From NCBI RefSeq assembly GCF_900129905.1, contig NZ_FQXG01000008.1, positions 136,152 to 200,151 of the forward strand: a stretch of 64,000 nucleotides of DNA, given 5' to 3'. The stretch's first letter is position 1, and each line of letters opens with the position of its first letter. The position numbers and the translations under genes were made by a program. Positions 24,798 to 33,956 of this stretch are shown piece after piece. The DNA comes from Ferrimonas marina (GTDB lineage Bacteria; Pseudomonadota; Gammaproteobacteria; Enterobacterales; Shewanellaceae). The notes under the pieces were generated by a model that was not told where the DNA came from, made no database searches, and was given only the letters and a program-made list of their open reading frames with translations.

Positions 24798-27529
24798 GCA
24801 AGCTGGAACTGACCCTGGATGGCAACAAGCTCACCGCCGAGACCGGTGAGACCCTGCTGAGCGTTGCCCGCCGGGCAGGGGCGACGGTGCCGACCCTGTG
24901 CCATCGGGATGGCCATGCCCCCCAGGGCAACTGCCGAGCCTGCATGGTGGAGGTGGAGGGCGAGCGCACCCTGGCGCCAGCCTGCTGTCGGGAGGTTAAG
25001 CCTGGGATGGTGGTGTACACCCAGTCCCGTCGGGCCAGGCAGGCCCAGCAGGGGGTGCTGTCGATGCTGCTGAGCGATACCCCGGATGGTGCAGCCCAGG
25101 CAGAGTCGGAGCTGCGCCACTGGGCCGAGCGGATGCAGGTGCAGATACAAGCGCCAATGGGGCAGGGCAGTGATGCGACTCGATTGGGCCAGGACGCTAG
25201 CCACCCGGCCTTTGCCCTCAATTGGGATGCCTGTATCCAGTGCAACCGCTGTGTTCAGGCCTGTCGGGATGAGCAGGTCAATGATGTGCTGGGCTGGGCC
25301 CATCGCGGCGGGGAAACCCGGCTTATCTTTGATAACGACAGCGAGGCGGGAAGCAGCCGCTGCGTCGCCTGCGGCGAGTGTGTACAGGCCTGCCCAACCT
25401 CGGCGCTGGCGCTGGTCACTCCTGAGCCGGCAACTGCCTTGACCGAGGAGCGCACGGTGGACTCCCTCTGCCCCTTCTGTGGGGTCGGTTGTGCGGTTCG
25501 CTACCGGGTGCGCGACGACAGGATCATCGCGGTGGAGGGGGCCGATGGCCCGGCCAATCGGGGCCGGTTGTGCGTTAAGGGCCGCTTTGGCTTCGATTAC
25601 GTGCATCACCCGCAGCGACTGACCCAGCCGCTGATCCGCCGTGCCGATGCCCCCAAGGACCCCAGCCTCAGTGGCGACTGGCGTGAGCAGTTTCGACCCG
25701 CCAGCTGGGAGGAGGCGCTGGCTTTGGCCAGCGGTGGTCTGAAGACGATCCTCGAGCAGCAGGGGCCGCAGGCGCTGGCGGGGTTGGGCTCGGCCAAGGG
25801 CAGTAACGAGGAGGCCTACCTGTTCCAGAAGCTGGTGCGCACCGGCTTTGGCAGCAACAACGTCGATCACTGCACCCGTTTGTGTCACGCCAGCTCGGTG
25901 GCGGCGCTGATGGAAGCGGTGGGCTCGGCGGCGGTGTCCAACCCGGTGGCCGACGTGGCCTACAGTGACGTCATCCTGCTGATGGGCGCCAACCCCGAGG
26001 CCAACCACCCGGTGGCGGCCAGCTGGATGAAGAACGCCGTGAAGGCCGGCACCGAACTGTTGCTGCTTGACCCCCAGGCCCTGCCGCTGGCCCGCCATGC
26101 CCGCCATCACCTGCAGTTTGTGCCAGGCAGCGACATCCTGTTGCTCAACGCCATGATTCATGTGCTGTTCGAGCAGGACCTGGTCAACTGGTCCTTTGTC
26201 GAGGCCCGGCTGAAGCGAGAAGAGGTCGAGGCGCTGCGCCAGGCAGTGCAAGCCTATGCCCCGGAGGCGGTGGCCGAGCAATGCGGGGTGACGGCGGCAC
26301 AGATCCGCCAGGTGACCCACGTCTACGCCAGCGCCAACCGGGCAATGATGTTCTGGGCCATGGGGGTCACCCAACACACCCACGGTACCGACAATGTGCG
26401 CTGTCTCATCGCTTTGTGTCTGCTCACCGGCCAGATCGGCCGGCCCGGTACCGGGTTGCATCCACTGCGTGGCCAGAACAACGTCCAGGGCGCCTCCGAT
26501 GCGGGGCTGATCCCCCACTGTCTGCCGGATTACCAGAAGGTGGCCGAGCCTGAGGTCCGGGCCCGGTTTGCCCAGGCCTGGGGCGCGCCAGTGCCCGATT
26601 CGCCGGGACTGACCACGGTGGAGATGATGCAGGCGGCGCACCAGGGCAGCCTGCAGGGGATGTACATTGTCGGCGAGAACCCGGCGATGTCCGATCCAGA
26701 CCTGACCCACACCCGGGCCGGGCTGGCGAGGCTGTCGCATCTGGTGGTGCAGGATCTGTTTCTGACCGAAACCGCGGCCCTGGCGGACGTGGTGTTGCCC
26801 GCCGCGGCCTTTGCTGAGAAGGGCGGCAGCTTCACCAATACCGACCGGCGGGTGCAGCTGGGACGGCCGGTGATCCCGGCGCCGGGTGAGGCCAAACAGG
26901 ACTGGTGGCTGATCCAGCAGATGGCCCAGGGGCTGGGACTGGCCTGGGATTACCAGGGGCCGGAGCAGATATACCGCGAGATGCAGGCACTGATGCCCAG
27001 CCTGGCGGGGATCCCATACGAGCGGCTGCAAGCAGAGAGCAGTGTGGTTTACCCCGCTGACGACCCGGCCCAGCCCGGCCAGTCGGTGCTGTTTGCCAAG
27101 GGTTTTGCTCGGCCCGGTGGCCGGGCGAGGCTGGTGCCCGCCACCCCACCACAGCAGCAAGAGAATGCGGATAAGGATTACCCCTTTACCCTGATCACCG
27201 GCCGCCTGCTGGAGCACTGGCATACCGGCACCATGACCCGGCGCAGCCAGGTGCTGTCGGCGCTGGCCCCCCAGGCGCAGATCCTGGTGCACCCTGAGAC
27301 CCTGACCAGGCTGGGCTTGCACGCCGGACAATCGGCTCGGTTGCGCTCCCGTCGAGGTTCCGTGGTGGCCCAGCTGCTCAGTTCGTCCCAGGTGCGCCCC
27401 GACGACCTGTTCCTGCCCTTCAGTTTCCGCGAGGCGGCGGCCAACCTGCTGACCCGGGATGCGCTGGACCCGGTGGCCAAGATCGCCGCACTCAAGCTCT
27501 GTGCGGTGGCGCTGGAGCCGGTGGCGTGA
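24794..27529 (+). CDS. fdsA: NAD-dependent formate dehydrogenase, molybdopterin alpha subunit
   Basis: 911 residues. It opens with a plant-type [2Fe-2S] domain (C36, C47, C50, C64 or C65), followed by two ferredoxin-like clusters (CIQCNRCVQAC near 147-157 and CVACGECVQAC near 190-200) and a fourth cluster at the molybdopterin domain (CPFCGVGC near 226-233). CTRLCHASSVA places C364 where E. coli FdhF has selenocysteine 140, so this is a cysteine-type molybdenum or tungsten enzyme. It oxidises formate to CO2 in the cytoplasm. The start overlaps the fdsB stop. It supplies NADH and, through it, quinol for the respiratory genes further along. Confidence 0.94.
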   Translation: MSKLELTLDGNKLTAETGETLLSVARRAGATVPTLCHRDGHAPQGNCRACMVEVEGERTLAPACCREVKPGMVVYTQSRRARQAQQGVLSMLLSDTPDGAAQAESELRHWAERMQVQIQAPMGQGSDATRLGQDASHPAFALNWDACIQCNRCVQACRDEQVNDVLGWAHRGGETRLIFDNDSEAGSSRCVACGECVQACPTSALALVTPEPATALTEERTVDSLCPFCGVGCAVRYRVRDDRIIAVEGADGPANRGRLCVKGRFGFDYVHHPQRLTQPLIRRADAPKDPSLSGDWREQFRPASWEEALALASGGLKTILEQQGPQALAGLGSAKGSNEEAYLFQKLVRTGFGSNNVDHCTRLCHASSVAALMEAVGSAAVSNPVADVAYSDVILLMGANPEANHPVAASWMKNAVKAGTELLLLDPQALPLARHARHHLQFVPGSDILLLNAMIHVLFEQDLVNWSFVEARLKREEVEALRQAVQAYAPEAVAEQCGVTAAQIRQVTHVYASANRAMMFWAMGVTQHTHGTDNVRCLIALCLLTGQIGRPGTGLHPLRGQNNVQGASDAGLIPHCLPDYQKVAEPEVRARFAQAWGAPVPDSPGLTTVEMMQAAHQGSLQGMYIVGENPAMSDPDLTHTRAGLARLSHLVVQDLFLTETAALADVVLPAAAFAEKGGSFTNTDRRVQLGRPVIPAPGEAKQDWWLIQQMAQGLGLAWDYQGPEQIYREMQALMPSLAGIPYERLQAESSVVYPADDPAQPGQSVLFAKGFARPGGRARLVPATPPQQQENADKDYPFTLITGRLLEHWHTGTMTRRSQVLSALAPQAQILVHPETLTRLGLHAGQSARLRSRRGSVVAQLLSSSQVRPDDLFLPFSFREAAANLLTRDALDPVAKIAALKLCAVALEPVA

Positions 27530-27631
27530 CTCTGTTAACCCTCGCTTAACAGAGTCGCTACCGAGGCTAAAGGATCCTGATGGGCTGACTGGTTACTCTG
27601 TGACCACTTTGGACACATGAGGATCACCACT

Positions 27632-29527
27632 ATGGCATCGACGTTGCGGGCTATGAGCCTGACCACCTGTTTGGGACTGGGCACCACATTGGCAGCTCCT
27701 ATCAGCCTGGCGGTCCCTTTGAACGACAGGGTCAAGCCCGCCAGCGAGGCCACCGTGGCCCAGCATCAGCACTCTCGGGCGCAGCTGCCGTTCGATGACC
27801 AGGAGGATTTCGCCCTGGCCCACCATGGCTTTATCGCCAGTGAGGAGCGCCGGGCGATACTGGACGCCCAGGGTAATGTGGTCTGGGTGTTGGGTCAGAT
27901 GGAGTACCTGGACCAGGGCCTGGATCGGGTCCATCCCCGCTTGCAGCGGCAGAGCCTGCTGATGTCCCAGCATGGGCTCTATCAGCTGACCGACGGTGTC
28001 TACCAGGTGCGGGGCTACGATCGCACCCACATCACCTTTATCGAAGGTGACCAGGGCTGGGTGGTGATCGATGCGCTGGGTACGGCGGAAACCGCCGAGG
28101 CCGCCTGGCAGCTGCTCACTAGCCAGCTGGGGGAGAGACCGATCCAGGCGTTGATTCTGACCGAAGCCGACAACGACCGCAGCGGCGGCGCGGAAGGGCT
28201 CCTTGCCGCCGCCAACACCGACCCTTCGCAGGTCACGGTGCTGGCGCCCCGTGACTTTCAGCAGGGGCAATCACTGCACACCGAACAGAACACGGTGGGC
28301 CCAATTCACCGTGATGCCAGCGATCGTATCCTGGCGCCCAAAGCCGCCAGCGGTGAACGCAACATTGTGCATCCCAACCTTGAGCTTGAGCAGGACAGCA
28401 CTCACATGGTGCTGGATGGGGTCGACCTGGTCCTTACCCACCTGCCCGGCGAGCCGGAAGGCTTGAGCCTCTATTTGCCACAACAGCGCCTGTTGTGGTT
28501 ACCCAGCTACTACCAAAGCGGCAGCCAAAACCTGCGTGCCCCCCTGGCCTGGAGCCAGATGATGCATCGCTGGCTGCTGACGGTGGGCGATGAGGTGGAG
28601 ATCCTCTGCGGCAGTGATGGCTGGCCGCAATGGCAGAACGAGCGGGTGACTCGCTGGCTGGCCAAGGAGCGGGATTACTACGGCTACCTGTCACAGCAGG
28701 CACTGCGCCTGAGCCAACAGGGCCAGGATCTTTCCGCGCTGTCGGTGCCCGAGGCGCTGGAGTCACCCTGGCTCAACCGTGGGCGGTTGGGGGCGGAGGT
28801 GATCGCCAAGGCGGCGCTGGCTCATCAGCCCGGTCTGCAGGTTGTGGCTCCCATCCCGAGCGAACCCCGGATGGCGAGCCGCTATGTGGAGGTGATGGGC
28901 GGTAAAGCCGAGGTGCTTACTCTGGCTCATGAGGCGCAACGACAGGGCGAATACGGCTGGTGTGCTGAGCTGGCTGGACACCTGGTGCAAGCCTTTCCCC
29001 GTTCGGAGTCTGCTCGCTATCAATTGGCGGACTGTCTGGAGCAGCTGGCCTATCAGAGTGACTCTGTGGTGGTGCGGCAGGCCAACCTGACCCAGGTAGA
29101 GCAGTTACGCTACGACACCGGCCTCAGCATCATCCACAGCACCGATGACTTGGCCGGGTGGTCGAGCAGTCAGCTGTTGCACCGGCTGGCGCTGCAGCTG
29201 GATGGCGCCGAAGCGGCTCGTGCGGGTCTGGCTTTCGAACTGGACCTGGTGGTGCCGGATAAAGCGGAGCGGTTCCGGCTGACGCTGCGCCACGGTCACC
29301 TGGCCAGTCTGTCCATTGAGCCCGGCACCGAGCCGGCGATTAGCACAGACCTGAAATTGGTGATCCACCATGAAGAGCTGGTGGCCCTGGTCAGTGAACA
29401 GGTGAGCCTGGCTCAACTGCTGGAGAGCGAACGTGTACTACTGCAAGGGCAGGGGGAGGCCCTGCTGGCGATGGAGGCACACATGGGGCTGGAGACAGTA
29501 CGCCGCGGTGCCCTTGTTAAGATGTGA
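27632..29527 (+). CDS. Alkylsulfatase-like (SdsA/BDS1 family) protein without metal ligands
   Basis: 631 residues with a signal-like N-terminus. The layout follows SdsA1/YjcS alkylsulfatases: an N-terminal FALAHHGFIAS region, an MBL domain (QVRGYDRTHITFIEGDQGWVVIDALGTAETA), a dimerisation segment, and an SCP2-like C-terminal domain. The zinc motif THxHxDH is replaced by TEADNDR (28160-28180), the family's second-site residues are missing from the segment around WLPSYYQSGSQNL, and HHWPxWGN is CGSDGWPQWQN. Three metal sites are thus lost while the frame is intact, so it is probably not a sulfatase. GAGGAT before the chosen ATG supports this start; one five codons upstream is possible. Confidence 0.82.
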   Translation: MASTLRAMSLTTCLGLGTTLAAPISLAVPLNDRVKPASEATVAQHQHSRAQLPFDDQEDFALAHHGFIASEERRAILDAQGNVVWVLGQMEYLDQGLDRVHPRLQRQSLLMSQHGLYQLTDGVYQVRGYDRTHITFIEGDQGWVVIDALGTAETAEAAWQLLTSQLGERPIQALILTEADNDRSGGAEGLLAAANTDPSQVTVLAPRDFQQGQSLHTEQNTVGPIHRDASDRILAPKAASGERNIVHPNLELEQDSTHMVLDGVDLVLTHLPGEPEGLSLYLPQQRLLWLPSYYQSGSQNLRAPLAWSQMMHRWLLTVGDEVEILCGSDGWPQWQNERVTRWLAKERDYYGYLSQQALRLSQQGQDLSALSVPEALESPWLNRGRLGAEVIAKAALAHQPGLQVVAPIPSEPRMASRYVEVMGGKAEVLTLAHEAQRQGEYGWCAELAGHLVQAFPRSESARYQLADCLEQLAYQSDSVVVRQANLTQVEQLRYDTGLSIIHSTDDLAGWSSSQLLHRLALQLDGAEAARAGLAFELDLVVPDKAERFRLTLRHGHLASLSIEPGTEPAISTDLKLVIHHEELVALVSEQVSLAQLLESERVLLQGQGEALLAMEAHMGLETVRRGALVKM

Positions 29528-29627
29528 TCGAGGCGGTGAATTTGCGTTAAAGCGGTCAGCCAGGGGGTTTTTCTGACCGCGGCTTCCGCTAGACTGCGCG
29601 CCAACGTCTGACTGTCGAGTACCCCCC

Positions 29628-30620
29628 ATGAGATCAATTTTGGTCATGCTGTCCAGCCTGGTGCTGGCTGGCCAAGCCGCCGCGTTCAATTTCGATGCCC
29701 ACGTGATTGGCGCTGAGCACAGCTTCCGGATGATGCCGGAGTCCCTGCAGCAACAGTACGAGCAGGAGGCCGAGGCCCTGCTGGAACTGATTGAGGAGAC
29801 CGAACTGCTGGATCAGGAGCAGATGCTCTTTATGACCCGCTACGAGTTTGCCTCCCGCTTTGCCCAGCTGAGCATCCTGCCGGACCTGGTGCGTCGCACC
29901 GAGCTGCCGGAGACCTACCGCATCCTGGGGCTGACCATGCCCGACAGCGTTGCCGCCCTGCCGGAGAAGGCAGGCAGCATGGGCCACTACATCAACATCG
30001 GCTACCAGTCTGGTGACGATGGCTACCTGCCGGGTCAACCGGGCAGTGAAGTGGCGGTAAAGGTACCTAACGTCACCACCGTGTTGCCGGCGTTCAAAAC
30101 CGCTTTGCCTGAGGTCAGCGGGGTGGAGCGTGCCTTGGTTAATGCCTACCTGACTCACTTGGTGTTCGATGCCACCCAGCCGATGCACAGCATCGCCCGG
30201 GTGACTGAGGAATACCCCATGGGCGATTTGGGTGGTAACGCCACCTGCTTCCAACCGGATCCCATCCAGGGTGGCTGCGCCCGCAACCTGCACTCCCTGT
30301 TTGATGGCCTGGCGGGCTGGACCGAGCGTCTGCGCCTGGGCCTGACCGCGGAGCAGGGCCTGGCGGAGATCGCCGCCAGCGAGATGCCGGCGGAGCTGAC
30401 CCGACAGTACCTGCCGATCGCGCAGCTGGCCATGGAGTCCAGTCAGTACGCGGAGGCGATCTACGCCCCGGTACTGGAAGGGCCGATCCAGAGCAAGGCG
30501 GAGCGTGATGCCTACCGGGAAGCCTGGCAGCCGATCATGATGGGTCGCCTCAACCTGGCCGCCTACCGCCTGGCGGATCTGCACCACCAGTTCAACGATG
30601 GCAAGGTCGCCGCAAACTAA
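29628..30620 (+). CDS. Secreted S1/P1-nuclease-like protein
   Basis: 330 residues with a signal peptide (SLVLAGQAAA before FNFDAHV). Three blocks recall zinc-dependent S1/P1 nucleases: THLVFDATQPMHS (H.V.D..QP.H), DLGGNA (GGN) and NLHSLFDGL (NLH..WD). The N-terminal tryptophan that binds zinc through its free amino group in S1/P1 appears to be phenylalanine, and the first WG..GH motif is altered, so activity is uncertain. Two cysteines flank the GGN region (ATCFQP, GGCARN). It may use other substrates. A monocistronic gene with a terminator following. Confidence 0.7.
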   Translation: MRSILVMLSSLVLAGQAAAFNFDAHVIGAEHSFRMMPESLQQQYEQEAEALLELIEETELLDQEQMLFMTRYEFASRFAQLSILPDLVRRTELPETYRILGLTMPDSVAALPEKAGSMGHYINIGYQSGDDGYLPGQPGSEVAVKVPNVTTVLPAFKTALPEVSGVERALVNAYLTHLVFDATQPMHSIARVTEEYPMGDLGGNATCFQPDPIQGGCARNLHSLFDGLAGWTERLRLGLTAEQGLAEIAASEMPAELTRQYLPIAQLAMESSQYAEAIYAPVLEGPIQSKAERDAYREAWQPIMMGRLNLAAYRLADLHHQFNDGKVAAN

Positions 30621-30646
30621 CCCTTTGTCCTGACCCAGATCATTGC

Positions 30647-30680
30647 AACGCCCGGTTTCGATGCTCGAGCCGGGCGTTTT
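30647..30680 (+). terminator. Terminator after the S1/P1-like gene
   Basis: Stem AACGCCCGG/CCGGGCGTT with a 14-base loop that itself contains the palindrome CTCGAG, followed by a short T run. Confidence 0.8.
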
Positions 30681-30697
30681 CGTGCCACACTGGGGTC

Positions 30698-32122
30698 ATG
30701 CTCACCCTGACCAGCTACGGTGCCGCCCGTGAAGTCACCGGCTCGCGCCATCTGCTTGACTACCAAGGCCGCCGGATCCTGCTCGATTGCGGTCTGCACC
30801 AGGGTCGGGATCAAGCCAAGCGATTGAAGCGGGACAGCTTTGGCTTCCGCCCCGCGCAGCTCGACGCTGTGGTGCTGTCCCACGCCCACCTGGATCACTC
30901 CGGTGCCTTACCCCGACTGATTAAGCGCGGCTTCCGCGGCCCCATCTACTGCACCGGTGCCACCCTCAACCTGCTGGCGGTGATGCTCAAGGACGCTTGC
31001 GATCTCTACCTGCGCGAGCTGGAGCGTGACAACAAGGTGCGGCAACGTAAGGGCCAGAGGACCCAGCCCCCGCTGTACGGCATGGAGGAGGTGCTGGCGG
31101 TGCTGGAGGCCTGCAAGGTACTGCCCTTTAACCAGTGGCAGGCGCTGCTGCCCGGTGTTGAACTGCGGCTGCTGGACGCCGGCCATATCCTCGGCGCCGC
31201 CATGGTGCAGCTGCATTTCGACACCCCTGAGGGGCCCTACCGCTTGCTCTACTCCGGCGATCTGGGTAACAGCGACTCGCCACTGATGCGGGACCCGGCA
31301 CCGCCGCCGGAGGTCGACTTGGTGCTGATGGAGTCCACCTACGGCAACCGTAACCACCGCAGCTACCAGGATACCCTGACCGAGCTGAGCGAGGTGCTGG
31401 CCCAGGCCCAGGGCGGGGTGGTGTTGGTGCCGGCCTTTGCCGTGGGCCGAACCCAGGAGCTGCTGTTTCAGCTGGGGGTGATGTATCACCAGGGGCTGCT
31501 GGATGGCTGGCATGTGGTGCTCGACAGCCCCATGGCCATCGAGGTTACCCGCATCTATGACCAGTGGCTGGAGCTGCTGGACCCGGAAGACCTGGCTCAA
31601 CTCAGTGCCCAGCAAAGCCCCACTCTGGAAGATTTCCTGCCCTGTTTGCACCTGACCCCGGAGACCGAAGCCTCGATGGGGCTGAACCGGGTCAACCTGG
31701 GGCTGATCGTGGTGGCCGGGGCGGGGATGTGTAACGGCGGCCGAATCCTGCATCACTTCAAGCACAGGATCTGGAACGACAAGACCCAGATCCTGTTTAC
31801 CGGCTTTCAGGCCCAGGGCACCCTGGGGCGGCAACTGGTGGAGGGGGCAAAGACCATTCGCCTGTTTGGCAACAGTTACGCGGTGCGCGCTCAGATCCAC
31901 ACCCTGGGGGGCTTCTCCGCTCACGCTGATCAACGCCAGCTATTGCAGTGGCTGGCCTCGGTGCCAGGCCAGCCCCAGGTCAAGCTTGTGCATGGCGAGT
32001 GGCAGGCACAGCAGGCACTCCAGAGCTGCATTGAGCAGCAATTAGGCCTGTCGGTGGATATCCCGGAAGCGGAGCAAACCCAGACGTTGGTCGGAACTGT
32101 GGCGGGTTGTGCTCACCTGTGA
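30698..32122 (+). CDS. Beta-CASP metallo-beta-lactamase RNase-like protein
   Basis: 474 residues. An MBL domain opens with LTSYGAAREVTGSRHLLDYQGRRILLDCG and has the zinc motif SHAHLDHSGALP (about 66-72), then DAGHILGAAM, GDLGNSD and ESTYGNR. A beta-CASP insert follows (VLVPAFAVGRTQELLFQL, VLDSPMAIEVTRIYD). The RMMBL-like end carries GAGMCNGGRILHHF, FTGFQAQGTLGRQL and GGFSAHADQ. All ligands are intact. The type resembles archaeal and bacterial CPSF73-like exonucleases. The role in RNA turnover is inferred from family only. Confidence 0.92.
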   Translation: MLTLTSYGAAREVTGSRHLLDYQGRRILLDCGLHQGRDQAKRLKRDSFGFRPAQLDAVVLSHAHLDHSGALPRLIKRGFRGPIYCTGATLNLLAVMLKDACDLYLRELERDNKVRQRKGQRTQPPLYGMEEVLAVLEACKVLPFNQWQALLPGVELRLLDAGHILGAAMVQLHFDTPEGPYRLLYSGDLGNSDSPLMRDPAPPPEVDLVLMESTYGNRNHRSYQDTLTELSEVLAQAQGGVVLVPAFAVGRTQELLFQLGVMYHQGLLDGWHVVLDSPMAIEVTRIYDQWLELLDPEDLAQLSAQQSPTLEDFLPCLHLTPETEASMGLNRVNLGLIVVAGAGMCNGGRILHHFKHRIWNDKTQILFTGFQAQGTLGRQLVEGAKTIRLFGNSYAVRAQIHTLGGFSAHADQRQLLQWLASVPGQPQVKLVHGEWQAQQALQSCIEQQLGLSVDIPEAEQTQTLVGTVAGCAHL

Positions 32123-32191
32123 GGATATCCATGTTGTCGCCGGTGGGTTTTTGCTATTCTCGCGCTACATTCTTCAACCATTGATGACGCC

Positions 32192-32839
32192 ATGAAACAT
32201 CAAATAGTGCCTGTGACCCCCTTTCAGCAGAATTGCTCGCTGGTTTGGTGTGAGCAAAGCGGCAAAGGTGCGGTGATCGATCCCGGCGGTGACGTCGACC
32301 GGATCCTGGCGGCAGCCCAGGCCAACGACGTCACCATCGAACAGATCTGGCTGACCCACGGTCACATCGACCACGTGGGCGGTGCGGTCGCCCTGGCGGA
32401 GAAGCTGGGTGTCGAGATCATCGGCCCCCATGAGGACGACAATTTCTGGCTCGACTCCCTCGGTAACCAATCCCAGATGTTTGGTTTCCCGATGTTGGCG
32501 GCCTTTACCCCGGCCCGTTACCTCAACGAGGGCGATACCCTCAGCGTCGGTAACGAGCAGTTCGAGGTACTGCACACGCCGGGTCACACCCCGGGCCACG
32601 TGGTGCTGTTCCATCGCCAGCAAAAGCTGGCCTTTGTCGGTGATGTGCTGTTCCACGGCTCTATCGGCCGAACCGATTTTCCCATGTCCAATCACCAGGA
32701 CCTGATCCATTCCATTACTCAGAAGCTCTGGCCGCTGGGCAGTGACGTTGAGTTCGTACCGGGCCATGGTCCGGGTGCCACCTTTGGCGACGAACGACGC
32801 TCCAATCCCTTTGTCGCGGACCAGGTTTTGCAAGGATAA
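32192..32839 (+). CDS. ycbL: Type II glyoxalase-like MBL hydrolase YcbL
   Basis: 215 residues, the length and pattern of E. coli YcbL: IVPVTPFQQNCSLVWCEQ at the N-terminus, VIDPGGDVDRI, zinc motif LTHGHIDHVGGA, FWLDSLGNQSQMFG, HTPGHTPGHVV, GDVLFHGSIGRTDFP and FVPGHGPGATFGDER. Such enzymes hydrolyse S-lactoylglutathione-like thioesters, with weaker activity than GloB. It is followed five bases later by the secreted-protein gene. Confidence 0.93.
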   Translation: MKHQIVPVTPFQQNCSLVWCEQSGKGAVIDPGGDVDRILAAAQANDVTIEQIWLTHGHIDHVGGAVALAEKLGVEIIGPHEDDNFWLDSLGNQSQMFGFPMLAAFTPARYLNEGDTLSVGNEQFEVLHTPGHTPGHVVLFHRQQKLAFVGDVLFHGSIGRTDFPMSNHQDLIHSITQKLWPLGSDVEFVPGHGPGATFGDERRSNPFVADQVLQG

Positions 32840-32844
32840 CCATA

Positions 32845-33303
32845 ATGAAGAAACTGATTGCCGGACTGGCGCTGAGCCTGTCCATGCCCCTGGCTGCGCT
32901 TGAGATTGGCCAACCCATGCCCTACCTGACCCTGGACGATCAGCACGGTGAGGCCCACGCCATCGCCACTGATCTGAACGTGCTGATCTTCACCCGTGAC
33001 AAAGCGGGCAGCGACGTGGCCAGCGGCGCCCTGGAAGGGGTAGAGCAGGGTACCCTGGAGCAGTCCGGTATCGTCTACGTGGCAGACACCAGCATCATGC
33101 CGGCGCTGATCACCCGCATGTTCGCGCTGCCAAAGATGCGCAAGCAAAGCTTCCTGACCATGATGGACACCCAGGGCTCTGCCACTGCGGCCTTCCCGTT
33201 CGAGGATGGCAAGGTGAGCCTGATGCGTTTCGAGCAGGGCAGCCTGCACAGCATTGAGCACATTGATGACGCCGAGGCGCTGAAGGCCGCCTTGGCACTC
33301 TGA
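32845..33303 (+). CDS. Secreted thioredoxin-fold-like protein, unknown function
   Basis: 152 residues with a signal peptide (MKKLIAGLALSLSMPLAA). The mature part, LEIGQPMPYLTLDDQHGEAH followed by NVLIFTRDKAGSDVAS, has the order of strands seen at the start of peroxiredoxin or thioredoxin-like proteins (G...P...L.D..G), but no catalytic cysteine is present. It is probably co-transcribed with ycbL. The function is unknown. Confidence 0.7.
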   Translation: MKKLIAGLALSLSMPLAALEIGQPMPYLTLDDQHGEAHAIATDLNVLIFTRDKAGSDVASGALEGVEQGTLEQSGIVYVADTSIMPALITRMFALPKMRKQSFLTMMDTQGSATAAFPFEDGKVSLMRFEQGSLHSIEHIDDAEALKAALAL

Positions 33304-33321
33304 TAGGCCAAGCTGATACAG

Positions 33322-33349
33322 AAAAGCCGCTCAATGAGCGGCTTTTTTT
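33322..33349 (+). terminator. Terminator after the ycbL unit
   Basis: Stem AAAAGCCGCTC/GAGCGGCTTTT around a three-base AAT loop, followed by further T residues. Confidence 0.93.
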
Positions 33350-33364
33350 GTTGCCTTTAGCTCG

Positions 33365-33703
33365 TTAGAGCAGCGCGCGTCGCCGCAGCTCCTGCTCAAT
33401 GGCGCTGTGCTCCTTAAGCAGCCTCAGTGCCCGACGTCCTAGCCTCAGTTCACGCAGGTGAAGCGCCTTGTTGGTGCCCAGCAGCCAGAACAGCGATGCT
33501 CCCCAGCACAGGGCCAGCCAGTAGAGCTGCATCAGCACCAGCGGCAGGCTCAGCAGCAGCAAAAACACTGCGCGCTCCTGGCGGCGGTTTTTCAGCTGGG
33601 CAAAGTCGCGGCGTATGCCCTCTTGCCTAGTGAGCAGTTGCTCGTAGTGGGCAAGCAGGGCGGAGTCGGTGCGAGACTGAGGAGGAATGAACGAGCTGGC
33701 CAT
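33365..33703 (-). CDS. Small membrane protein, unknown function
   Basis: 112 residues. A hydrophilic N-terminus with a Q/R/E-rich helix (HYEQLLTRQEGIRRDFAQLKNRRQ), one or two hydrophobic helices (AVFLLLLSLPLVLMQLYWLALCWGASLFWLL, given in parts), and a basic amphipathic tail (RELRLGRRALRLLKEHSAI). No family recognised. The ATG at 33701-33703 was chosen over longer readings, which would run through the promoter area. Confidence 0.6.
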   Translation of the reverse strand: MASSFIPPQSRTDSALLAHYEQLLTRQEGIRRDFAQLKNRRQERAVFLLLLSLPLVLMQLYWLALCWGASLFWLLGTNKALHLRELRLGRRALRLLKEHSAIEQELRRRALL

Positions 33704-33900
33704 GGGTCTGTCTGTGTTGAGCCTGATGAAAGAGTAACGAGGCGGCAGTCTATGACCGATTTGTTGCAGAAAAATGACTCTTGGCCAACGTAGAGGTGCG
33801 GCAGTATTTAGCGTTGCAACACTGTCACTCATCACCTGGTGTTGCTGCCGGGCAGGTGCAGCTTCGAAAGGGCAAAGTGCGAGGATTTAGTACGGCTTAA
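33704..33900. other. Intergenic, no gene seen
   Basis: Between the small membrane-protein start and the Pho box. No conserved-looking frame, repeat or hairpin stands out; it should hold the promoter of the leftward gene. Confidence 0.5.
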
Positions 33901-33918
33901 CTGTCATATTGCTGTCAC
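33901..33918 (+). promoter_or_regulatory. Pho box (PhoB-binding site)
   Basis: CTGTCAT-ATTG-CTGTCAC: two 7-base direct repeats separated by four bases, exactly the Pho-box arrangement. A TATAGT -10 element lies at 33946-33951, 27 bases further on. This leaves room for a second, weak pair of PhoB repeats (AGGATGG, AGCCAGG on the same 11-base phase). Confidence 0.7.
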
Positions 33919-33956
33919 GATAAGGATGGGTTCAGCCAGGATCCGTATAGTGAATC

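Noticed and set aside
24782-27331. 849-codon minus-strand frame opposite fdsA
   Set aside because: Antisense shadow of a gene with complete iron-sulfur and molybdopterin motifs.
29552-29580. GCGGTCAG/CTGACCGC hairpin after the alkylsulfatase-like gene as a terminator
   Set aside because: The loop is 13 bases and no T run follows the stem, so it was not listed as a terminator.
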